NCBI GenBank assembly: GCA_014801225.1
Contig: JAAVEO010000016.1
Location: 1-64,000 of the forward strand
DNA length: 64,000 bases
Direction: 5' to 3'
From: Bacteroides sp.
GTDB taxonomy: Bacteria > Bacteroidota > Bacteroidia > Bacteroidales > Muribaculaceae
The number at the start of each line of letters is the position of its first letter. The stretch's first letter is position 1. The notes under the pieces were generated by a model. The model saw only the letters and a list, made by a program, of their open reading frames with translations, was not told the DNA's origin and ran no database searches. Both the position numbers and the translations under genes were made by a program. Shown here in pieces: positions 44,656 through 51,596 of this stretch.

Positions 44656-44819
44656 AGTATCAATTTAGCGGTTTTTTCGTGTGTATGCGCGCTTTAATAA
44701 TTCAATTCACTCAAGCTCGCAGCCACATTGTGTGTGTTCTATTTTAGAGAGATAACATGTTCGGAAAGAGTCTTTACATTCTAACGCCTGCCGGCTCTGA
44801 TATGTTTGCCAAGCCCGAA

Positions 44820-44891
44820 TTTATCCAATAAATACTCTGTACTGGATAAAAACGTACTATTTTATCCAGTACAGTGATTTTATTGGATAAA
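44820..44891. promoter_or_regulatory. Two tandem 31-bp dyads, candidate operator upstream of aspT
   Basis: Two copies of TTTATCCA-N15-TGGATAAA stand 41 bp apart (44820-44850 and 44861-44891). The whole 72-bp stretch is also one large imperfect palindrome, because outer half-sites read ATTGGATAAA and inner ones ACTGGATAAA. Identical spacing within each dyad and a helical-repeat distance between them suggest two dimers of a regulator. The nearest genes are aspT (165 bases away) and the 37-residue ORF (its terminator begins 14 bases away). An isolated TGGATAAA also occurs at 45268-45275. The regulator is unknown. Confidence 0.55.
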
Positions 44892-44904
44892 AAAGGAAAA
44901 AAAT

Positions 44905-44933
44905 AAGCGGCTGCGCGGAGGGCGCAGCCGCTT
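44905..44933 (-). terminator. Terminator of the 37-residue ORF
   Basis: 12-bp GC-rich stem (AAGCGGCTGCGC) with a 5-base loop, followed on the minus strand by TATTTTTTTTCC. The T-run exists only on the minus-strand side, so it ends a minus-strand transcript. The ORF stop is 37 bases upstream. Confidence 0.85.
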
Positions 44934-44969
44934 TGAAACAAGAAACAATAAGTGTTGTCAAAGGGCGGA

Positions 44970-45083
44970 TTAGAACAGGATGCTTCTGAATTGAAGGGCC
45001 AGAAGTATGAAGCCGAGCAGATAGAGCGCGGCCAACCCTTTGCGTCGATCGGGCTCGAAGGCCCAGAATGATTTGGTTTTCAT
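44970..45083 (-). CDS. Predicted 37-residue single-pass membrane protein
   Basis: A short frame from ATG 45083 to TAA 44970 encodes a basic N-terminal part (MKTKSFWAFEPDRRKG) followed by one hydrophobic helix (LAALYLLGFILLALQF) and the end RSILF. It has a promoter box at 45188-45195 and a strong terminator at 44905-44933, so it sits in its own small transcription unit. The layout predicts N-inside or a short cytosolic head with one membrane helix. I do not recognise a family. The function is unknown; comparative conservation would decide whether it is real. Confidence 0.55.
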   Translation of the reverse strand: MKTKSFWAFEPDRRKGLAALYLLGFILLALQFRSILF

Positions 45084-45187
45084 AATTTTGTCAGTATAGC
45101 GTTGTTTTCATAAATTGTCCTGACGGCCGAGGGGAAGCCTCCGTATCCGGATTCCGGACCACTCATCCCTCTTTCGTGATGACGCTG

Positions 45188-45195
45188 CAAAGTTA
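45188..45195 (-). promoter_or_regulatory. Promoter -7 box upstream of the 37-residue ORF
   Basis: TAACTTTG on the minus strand, 105 bases upstream of the ATG at 45083. Confidence 0.5.
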
Positions 45196-45279
45196 CTACC
45201 GACCCTATGCCATTTCCTATCACTCGATTGTTAACAAAAGTTAAGTATAACCATATACCACCTATAATGGATAAATAAG

Positions 45280-45314
45280 CAGCCGCCACGGGATGCAAGA
45301 TCCGATGGCGGCTG
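45280..45314 (-). terminator. Terminator of the Bax inhibitor-like gene
   Basis: 9-bp stem CAGCCGCCA / TGGCGGCTG with an inner GGAT/ATCC pair, then CTTATTTAT on the minus strand. It begins 24 bases after the stop at 45338. Confidence 0.7.
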
Positions 45315-45337
45315 TATAACGGGAAGGAGGACGGAAA

Positions 45338-46072
45338 TCAATCGCGGCCTCCGAAGATGCGGAGAATGTAGAGGAAGAGGTTGATGAAGTCGAGATAGAG
45401 GTTGAAAGCGCCCATAGTGGCGAGCTTGTCGGATGTGGCTGAATCAAGGCTCATCTCTGACATACGACGTATTTGCTGAGTATCCCAAGCGGTGAGACCG
45501 GTGAAGATAAGCACACCGGCGATAGATATAATCCAATCGAAAGCACTGCTGGCCACGAAGATATTCACAATGCTGGCTATGATAAGGCCGAAGAGGGCCA
45601 TGATCAAATATGTGCCGAATTTGGTCAGATCGCTTTTTGTGAAATATCCGTATACCGACATTGCGCCGAATGTACCGGCAGTGATGAAGAAGGTGTATAC
45701 GATCGTGCCTATCTTATAAGCGATAAAGATAGGCGCGAGCCAACATCCCATCAAAGCAGCATATACGCCGAAAAGGATAATACATGTGGAAGTGCTCATC
45801 TTATTGAGGCGCACAGGGATAAGAATAGCCATTGCCAGCATGGCGATAGGCATACCCCACAGCATGATCTTATTGCCGAAGAAGAAACTGAGAGCGGCCG
45901 GCGAACTTGCCACGCCCAAAGCGCAGAAAGCCGAGATAAGAAGACCTACGAACATACGTACGTAGACTTTCTTCATGACTGTGTTAAGACTTCTTGCCAC
46001 ATTGCCGCTACCGATGCCGCCCATATAAGGGGGAGGAGTGGTACGGTTGAGTTTTTGCTGATCGTAACTCAT
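45338..46072 (-). CDS. Bax inhibitor-1/YccA family membrane protein
   Basis: Polytopic inner-membrane protein of the TMBIM/YccA group, linked to calcium leak or FtsH regulation in other organisms. The 244 residues have a polar N-terminus (1-35) and seven hydrophobic segments. Family motifs are YVRMFVGLLISAF at the first segment, FGAMSVYGYFTKSDLTKFG, and the C-terminal GLTAWDTQQIRRM followed by ALNLYLDFINLFLYILRIFG-type sequence (here AFNLYLDFINLF). The Asp residues of the di-acidic pore site are present in TAWDTQ and YLDFIN. Confidence 0.92.
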   Translation of the reverse strand: MSYDQQKLNRTTPPPYMGGIGSGNVARSLNTVMKKVYVRMFVGLLISAFCALGVASSPAALSFFFGNKIMLWGMPIAMLAMAILIPVRLNKMSTSTCIILFGVYAALMGCWLAPIFIAYKIGTIVYTFFITAGTFGAMSVYGYFTKSDLTKFGTYLIMALFGLIIASIVNIFVASSAFDWIISIAGVLIFTGLTAWDTQQIRRMSEMSLDSATSDKLATMGAFNLYLDFINLFLYILRIFGGRD

Positions 46073-46179
46073 AATCTGTTATGTTTTGAATTTATTTTTT
46101 CTATTTATATAACGCTTAAAATGCGTTAAAGTATATAAAACGATAATTCACCTCAAGGGAGGGGGTGCCGTAAAAAACA

Positions 46180-46235
46180 TTTCGCCCCTACCCGGAGGGG
46201 ATATCCTTATATAAGTATACCGGGAAGGGGCGAAA
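46180..46235 (-). terminator. Terminator of argS
   Basis: Long imperfect stem whose base is TTTCGCCCCT / AGGGGCGAAA with a second CCCGG/CCGGG block, followed on the minus strand by TGTTTTTT. It starts 7 bases after the argS stop. Confidence 0.85.
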
Positions 46236-46241
46236 GGTAAA

Positions 46242-48020
46242 TTACATTCTTTCAGGCATCTCCATGCCGAGGAGGGAAGCAGCGGCCTTGATGGTACGCG
46301 CAGTCACAGCCGAGATGAGCAGACGGAGCTGACGCACTTCGGCATCCTCCTCCTTGAGGATGGGATAATCGTGGTAGAACTGGTTGTATTCCTTAGCCAG
46401 ATCATAGGCATACATGGCGATAAGGGAGGGGGAATATACCCTGCCGGCCTCGGCCACGACGTTGGGGAAATCGGCAATCTTCTGGATAAGGGCGCTCTCC
46501 TTCACATTGGGAGCGGCGGAAGAAGTCTTCGCGGGATCAAAACCTTCGGCACGGCGTACTACGGAACAGATACGAGCGTAGGTGTACTGAAGGAACGGGC
46601 CTGTATTGCCGTTGAAGTCGATGCTCTCGTCGGGATTGAAGAGCATATTCTTGCGGGGGTCCACCTTGAGAAGGAAGTATTTGAGCGCTCCGAGACCTAC
46701 CTTGCGGGCCACTTCACGCGCCTCTTCCTCGGTCATATCCTTGAAGCGGTCGGCAGAAGCGGCTGTGGCATCGGCCACCATGGAGGCTACAAGATCGTCG
46801 GCATCCACCACAGTGCCCTCTCTCGATTTCATCTTACCGTTGGGGAGTTCCACCATACCATAGGAGAAATGAGTGAGATCTTTACCCCATTTGAATCCGA
46901 GACGGTCGAGAAGGATGGAGAGCACCTGGAAATGATAGTTCTGCTCGTTGCCCACTACATAGATCATCTTGTCGATAGGATAATCCTGATAGCGGAGCTT
47001 GGCTGTGCCGATATCCTGAGTCATATATACGGAGGTGCCGTCGGCACGGAGGAGAAGCTTATGGTCGAGCCCCTCATCTGTAAGGTCGGCCCATACGGAT
47101 CCATCCTCCTTGCGATACATCTTACCGTTCTCCAGACCGGCAAGCACGAGATCCTTCCCTTCAAGATAAGTGTCGCTCTCGTAATAAATCTTGTCGAAGT
47201 CTACGCCGAGGGCTTTGTAGGTGACATCGAAACCGTCGTACACCCAGCCGTTCATCATTCTCCAGAGGGAACGTACCTCCTCGTCGCCCGCCTCCCATTT
47301 ACGGAGCATCTCGCGGGCTTCGAGCATAAGGGGGGATTTGGCCTCGGCCTCCTCCTTGGAGCAACCCTCGCGCTCCATGATCTCCTTCACCTCCTGACGG
47401 AAGTGCTTGTCGAAAGCCACATAGAAATCGCCGATAAGATGGTCGCCCTTCTTACCGGTGGATTCGGGAGTGGCACCCTCACCCCATTTCACCCATGCGA
47501 GCATGGATTTGCAGATATGGATACCGCGGTCGTTTACGATATTTGTCTTCACCACATTGTAGCCGTTGGCTTTGAGGATAGTGGCGAGGGAGTATCCGAG
47601 CAGCACATTGCGCACATGGCCGAGGTGGAGAGGCTTGTTGGTATTCGGGGAAGCGTATTCCACCATTACGAGAGGACTATCGGGAGTAGCCTCTTTGAAA
47701 CCGAAACGACCGTCGAGAGCGATATCATGAAGGAGGGAATTCCAATATTCGGGAGCTACCGATATATTGAGGAATCCTTTCACCACATTGTAGGCACCCA
47801 CGGCGGGAACATTCTCCTTGAGCCATGCTCCTACCTCTTCGGCAGTGGAGGCGGGATCCTTATGCGACATCTTAAGGAAGGGGAACATCACTACGGTGAG
47901 GTTGCCTTCAAACTCTTTTCTGGTGGCCTGCGGCTGGATGGAGGCGGGATCCACCTCCGCCCCGTAGAGAGCCTTGAGGGCGTCGGCTACGCCCCCGGCT
48001 ATGATATTTTCTATTGCCAT
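46242..48020 (-). CDS. argS: Arginyl-tRNA synthetase
   Basis: Class I synthetase that charges tRNA-Arg. The 592 residues start at 48020 (MAIENIIAGG); the frame extends 14 codons upstream through the promoter and is not used. The HIGH motif is ASPNTNKPLHLGHVRN (about 120-135) and the KMSKS-like motif is GKMKSREGT. The N-terminal Arg-tRNA-specific domain and the C-terminal DALR anticodon-binding domain (ending LLGMEMPERM) are complete. It is a single-gene unit with promoter at 48051 and a terminator after it. Confidence 0.98.
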   Translation of the reverse strand: MAIENIIAGGVADALKALYGAEVDPASIQPQATRKEFEGNLTVVMFPFLKMSHKDPASTAEEVGAWLKENVPAVGAYNVVKGFLNISVAPEYWNSLLHDIALDGRFGFKEATPDSPLVMVEYASPNTNKPLHLGHVRNVLLGYSLATILKANGYNVVKTNIVNDRGIHICKSMLAWVKWGEGATPESTGKKGDHLIGDFYVAFDKHFRQEVKEIMEREGCSKEEAEAKSPLMLEAREMLRKWEAGDEEVRSLWRMMNGWVYDGFDVTYKALGVDFDKIYYESDTYLEGKDLVLAGLENGKMYRKEDGSVWADLTDEGLDHKLLLRADGTSVYMTQDIGTAKLRYQDYPIDKMIYVVGNEQNYHFQVLSILLDRLGFKWGKDLTHFSYGMVELPNGKMKSREGTVVDADDLVASMVADATAASADRFKDMTEEEAREVARKVGLGALKYFLLKVDPRKNMLFNPDESIDFNGNTGPFLQYTYARICSVVRRAEGFDPAKTSSAAPNVKESALIQKIADFPNVVAEAGRVYSPSLIAMYAYDLAKEYNQFYHDYPILKEEDAEVRQLRLLISAVTARTIKAAASLLGMEMPERM

Positions 48021-48050
48021 CGTTGAATTAAACTGTATATTTTCCGACTG

Positions 48051-48058
48051 CAAAATTA
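48051..48058 (-). promoter_or_regulatory. Promoter -7 box of argS
   Basis: TAATTTTG on the minus strand, 31 bases upstream of the chosen argS ATG. Confidence 0.6.
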
Positions 48059-48126
48059 GCAAATTCCATTGAAAAATCCCGTTTCCGGCTTTAACAATCT
48101 TAGCCGTGACAGGGTAAAAAAGCGGA

Positions 48127-48164
48127 GCGGCTCCATGTTCCTATGAAAAGGAGCAGGAAGCCGC
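48127..48164 (-). terminator. Terminator of the HU gene
   Basis: Stem GCGGCT / AGCCGC with a second TCC..GGA part. On the minus strand it continues CCGCTTTTTTACCC. It lies 42 bases after the HU stop. Confidence 0.65.
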
Positions 48165-48205
48165 ACCGATACTTCGAGACCTCGGCCGATAGCCGAGAGA
48201 GAGTC

Positions 48206-48469
48206 TTATTTTCCGAGTTCGGCTGCGGGTTTGAATTTCACCACCTTGCGGGCTGCGATCTGGATCTTCTCCTTAGTGCGGGGATTGATGCCGGTGCGGG
48301 CTTCCTTCTCCTGAACGGAGAATGTGCCGAAACCGATAAGCTGCACTTTATCGTCATTAGCGAGAGCCTGCTCGATCGATTCGAGAGTAGCGTCGAGAGC
48401 TGCCTTTGCAGCAGCCTTGCTGAGATCAGCCTTGGCGGCGATTTCGTTGATAAGATCTGTCTTGTTCAT
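48206..48469 (-). CDS. HU family DNA-binding protein
   Basis: Small histone-like dimer that bends DNA. The 87 residues start MNKTDLINEIAAKADLSKAA and carry the diagnostic GFGTFSVQEKEARTGINPRT with the intercalating Pro, then the arm and KVVKFKPAAELGK. Length is that of HU rather than IHF. It is divergent from the rhomboid gene across a 328-base gap. Confidence 0.95.
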   Translation of the reverse strand: MNKTDLINEIAAKADLSKAAAKAALDATLESIEQALANDDKVQLIGFGTFSVQEKEARTGINPRTKEKIQIAARKVVKFKPAAELGK

Positions 48470-48570
48470 AATAAAAACGAATTATGTGAGGCGGGAGGTG
48501 AAGGGCATCGGCCAAGCCGCAGGCCCCGCTACACCGGGCTGCCGCCGGAGTAAAGAATAATTTGAACGGG

Positions 48571-48600
48571 TAAAATTACAACTAATTAGCGTAGTAACAA
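48571..48600 (-). promoter_or_regulatory. Promoter of the HU gene
   Basis: On the minus strand TTG (48600-48598), a 19-base spacer and TAATTTTA (48578-48571), one mismatch from TAnnTTTG. Confidence 0.5.
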
Positions 48601-48682
48601 ATAATAAGGGCAAAAAAATTTCTCCCAAGTGTAAAAAAACATCAATTCGCACAAAAATAGGGGAAATTATAAGGGATTTTGT

Positions 48683-48690
48683 TAATTTTG
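48683..48690 (+). promoter_or_regulatory. Promoter -7 box of the rhomboid operon
   Basis: TAATTTTG, 107 bases before the ATG at 48798. The -33 region has no good TTG. Confidence 0.5.
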
Positions 48691-48797
48691 CATCCGAATA
48701 CCCCCATCCGCCAATCTTCCACACGGAATGAAACGGAGAATGGAGACCCTTAAATTCTGTCATCAGGTATATCATTAAATTCAATCACAGGTATACA

Positions 48798-49571
48798 ATG
48801 AATTTCAATCAAAACGGAGGGAACTGGCTGGAACAGATTCCGCCTGTGACCCGTAATCTTATCATCATCAATATCCTGATCTGGGTAGTGGAATTCGCTG
48901 CCCCCGGATTCGGACGGAAAATCGTAAGCTACGGAGGTCTGCATTATGTAGAGTCGTCTATATTCAACCGTCTGCAGCCGTTTACGTATATGTTTATCCA
49001 TGACCCGCGCAACATCATGCATGTGGCTTTCAATATGTTCACACTCTGGATGTTCGGGCGTGTGCTGGAGCAGGTGTGGGGCTCGAAGCGCTATCTCTTT
49101 TTCTATCTCGTATGCGGCATCGGCGCGGCTTTCATTCAGGAATGTGTCTGGGCCCTGACCTGGGAACATGATTATATCAGTGACATCGCCAAGCAAAACG
49201 GCTTTACCTACACCCATATGCAAGATATCGTGGCCGAGGCCCGGATATCGGGAGATTCGCAGATATTCGAAGCCATGGCGCAATATAAATCCTTCCTCGT
49301 CACGGTGGGCGCGTCGGGAGCTATCTTCGGATTGCTGCTCGGATTCGCATTCGTCTTTCCCGATCTGCCGATGTATATAATGTTTATACCGGTACCGGTG
49401 AAGGCGAAGTATATGGTGGCGGGGTATGCAGTGATCGAGTTTTTCCTCGGTGTAGGGGGAAGAGTGGACACAGTAGCCCATTTCGCACACCTTGGTGGTA
49501 TGATATTCGGTCTGCTGATATTGTTATATTGGAAAAAGAAGGGCACACTGCATGGGAATCGCTACTATTGA
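48798..49571 (+). CDS. Rhomboid family intramembrane serine protease
   Basis: Membrane-embedded protease that cleaves transmembrane substrates. The 257 residues have six hydrophobic segments. The catalytic dyad is Ser173 in VGASGAIFG and His231 in HFAHLGGM. The structural motif between segments 1 and 2 is present as QPFTYMFIHD with HVAFNMFTLW (the HxxxN pair). A polar loop of about 45 residues separates segments 3 and 4 (about 112-165). Its last 20 bases overlap the next rhomboid gene, so translation is probably coupled. Confidence 0.92.
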   Translation: MNFNQNGGNWLEQIPPVTRNLIIINILIWVVEFAAPGFGRKIVSYGGLHYVESSIFNRLQPFTYMFIHDPRNIMHVAFNMFTLWMFGRVLEQVWGSKRYLFFYLVCGIGAAFIQECVWALTWEHDYISDIAKQNGFTYTHMQDIVAEARISGDSQIFEAMAQYKSFLVTVGASGAIFGLLLGFAFVFPDLPMYIMFIPVPVKAKYMVAGYAVIEFFLGVGGRVDTVAHFAHLGGMIFGLLILLYWKKKGTLHGNRYY

Positions 49572-50442
49572 GAAGAACGTAGACTCCATAGTGCATTTCT
49601 GCGGGGATTCGAAAGCGATAGCGCGTCTGGCCGCTGTCAATCTCGTCATATTCCTGCTGCTCATGCTTGCAGGATTCATATCCCGGCTCACCCATGCGGA
49701 TTCAAGTTGGACAGAGACTGTATTGCTTCTTCCGGCCCCTCCGGCGGAAGCGATCCTACGCCCCTGGACACTGCTGACGTATATGGTGACGCAATATTCC
49801 GTATTGCATCTGGTGTTCAACATGCTCTGGCTAATATGTTTCGGCGGCATTCTGCATGAGACTTGTTCCGACCGCACTATAACATTGCTGTATCTTGCGG
49901 GAGGACTCACCGGAGGCATTCTCTTCGAGATAGGGGCGGCTATTTCAGGCATATCGGGCACATTGTGCGGCTCCTCGGCGGCTGTGCTGGCCGTGATGAC
50001 GGCAGCGGCCGTGATTGCGCCTGAGCGCAGACTTCGCATCTGGATATTCGTCACAATCCAAGCGAAACTCAAATGGGTAGCGATCGCAATGATTCTCCTC
50101 ACTTTTGCCGGTGCCGGCGGAGCCTCCGACTATTCGGGTACGCTTTGGGCCCATGGAGGGGGAGTGATAGCCGGGGGGATTTATGCTCTCTTCCTACGCC
50201 CCTCTCTCTATCAGGAGAAGGCTCAACCTCAGCCCGAGCCTTCCCGAAAACCGGCTCCGAAGCCACCGACGGCGGAAGGAGTGCGCAATGTGGCGAATGC
50301 CCTTGACGGCAGCTTCGGCGACCCGGCACGCCTTGACCAACTTCTTGACAAGATACGTGTCTCCGGCTATAACTCCCTTTCCAGGCAAGAACAATGTGAG
50401 CTGGAAGAGATATCCCGACGGTTGCGTCATAGCAAGAAATGA
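49552..50442 (+). CDS. Second rhomboid family protein with cytosolic tail
   Basis: Second rhomboid in the operon, overlapping the first by 20 bases. The 296 residues have six membrane segments (about 25-215) and then a Pro-rich linker and a helical tail (about 235-296, with GSFGDPARLDQLLDKIRVSGYNSL in pattern), a C-terminal domain seen in Bacteroidetes rhomboids. The catalytic region reads LCGSSAAV (Gly140, Ser141, Ser142) instead of GxSG, and the His is in WAHGGG (His201). It probably is still active with Ser142 as nucleophile, but the changed last Gly leaves some doubt. Confidence 0.87.
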   Translation: MGIATIEKNVDSIVHFCGDSKAIARLAAVNLVIFLLLMLAGFISRLTHADSSWTETVLLLPAPPAEAILRPWTLLTYMVTQYSVLHLVFNMLWLICFGGILHETCSDRTITLLYLAGGLTGGILFEIGAAISGISGTLCGSSAAVLAVMTAAAVIAPERRLRIWIFVTIQAKLKWVAIAMILLTFAGAGGASDYSGTLWAHGGGVIAGGIYALFLRPSLYQEKAQPQPEPSRKPAPKPPTAEGVRNVANALDGSFGDPARLDQLLDKIRVSGYNSLSRQEQCELEEISRRLRHSKK

Positions 50443-50455
50443 AAAAAACAGATTT

Positions 50456-51565
50456 ATGATTACAAAATTTGTTCTGAACACTGTATTTACGACTGCGCTT
50501 AAAGTGCTGTCTCTCGTGATATTCCTTATCACGATTATGGCTTCATACGCTGGGCACGTGAATCCCGAACTATGGGCCCTTCCCTCCATCCTCTCGCTCC
50601 CCCTCCCCTATTTCGCAGGAGCCACCCTTATCCTCACGTTGATATGGGTGATCCGACGCAAGATTGTGTTTTCTTTTCTCGGGGTGGGCACTATCCTTCT
50701 ATGTATGCCGGCTATGAGCCAAGCCTTTCCCATAAGCTTTCCGAAGAAAGCCGAGGCCGGGGAGAAGACTTTCAAACTTCTTACATGGAATATCCTCCAC
50801 ACCCAGGATCAGGAGCAACCTGACAATCCGCAGAACCGGGCCATCACATTTCTCACGGAATGCGGAGCTGACATAATATGCCTTCAGGAGATGGACGCGC
50901 TCGACAAGCGAGACATACGCCATTGGACACCCGAGCTGGAGGCCAATCTCCGCAAGGTGTATCCCTACGAGGCCGGAATCGTAGGCAACGACGGGAAGAT
51001 ACTTTCCAAGTATCCGTTGAAAATGATAAGCAACCCCACCTCTATCGGCCACAACGGACGCGATTTCCTTGAAGTGGAAGTGAATATCGACGGCCATAAG
51101 GTGCATATACTGAATGTGCATCTCGCCTCCTACTCTCTCACATCGGAGGACAAAGAGATAATCGACGAGATACGCGACACACGGAGCGCCAAGGCAAGCG
51201 TAAGAGAGTTCAAGGCCTCAGTGCTCGATAAGCTCAAAGCGGCTTTCCGCGTCAGGGCCCGTAATGCGCAGGAGATTCGTGATATCATCGACGCCACGCC
51301 CGGCAACGTCATCGTGTGTGGCGACTTCAATGACGTGCCTACCTCATGGGCCTATCGCACGGTACGCGGCAAGGATCTGGAGGATGCTTACGCGCAGACC
51401 TCTTTCGGCCCTACTTTCACCTACAATGCCCACCACTTCTATTTCCATATAGACCAGATTCTCTATCGCGGCGACCTGAAGGCTCTCTCCGTGAAGAAAG
51501 AGAAAATACGCTCCTCCGACCATTATCCGCTCATGGCAACTTTCGCTTTCCCGGATAATAATTGA
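50456..51565 (+). CDS. Membrane-anchored endonuclease/exonuclease/phosphatase family protein
   Basis: Metal-dependent phosphoesterase with three N-terminal membrane segments (about 8-32, 40-62, 66-90), so the catalytic domain is attached to the inner membrane. The 369 residues start at ATG 50456. Motifs of the fold: LLTWNILH (about 109), ICLQEMDAL, ILNVHLAS, VCGDFNDVP and SSDHYPLMATF at the end. The substrate is not determined; this fold includes nucleases, phospholipases and phosphatases. It follows the second rhomboid gene after 13 bases. Confidence 0.88.
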   Translation: MITKFVLNTVFTTALKVLSLVIFLITIMASYAGHVNPELWALPSILSLPLPYFAGATLILTLIWVIRRKIVFSFLGVGTILLCMPAMSQAFPISFPKKAEAGEKTFKLLTWNILHTQDQEQPDNPQNRAITFLTECGADIICLQEMDALDKRDIRHWTPELEANLRKVYPYEAGIVGNDGKILSKYPLKMISNPTSIGHNGRDFLEVEVNIDGHKVHILNVHLASYSLTSEDKEIIDEIRDTRSAKASVREFKASVLDKLKAAFRVRARNAQEIRDIIDATPGNVIVCGDFNDVPTSWAYRTVRGKDLEDAYAQTSFGPTFTYNAHHFYFHIDQILYRGDLKALSVKKEKIRSSDHYPLMATFAFPDNN

Positions 51566-51596
51566 CCAATCAGAGTTAACCCAACAAATTAACCAT

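Larger units (their letters stand above)
48470..48797. other. Divergent regulatory gap between HU and rhomboid genes
   Basis: No gene is seen in these 328 bases. They hold the HU promoter (48571-48600) with a leader of about 95 bases rich in GC hairpins (48515-48550), and the rhomboid promoter box at 48683-48690 with a leader of about 100 bases. Confidence 0.6.

Noticed and set aside
44820-44891. Palindrome considered as inverted ends of a transposable element
   Set aside because: The arms enclose only a few bases, there is no transposase nearby, and the internal dyad spacing fits protein-binding sites better.
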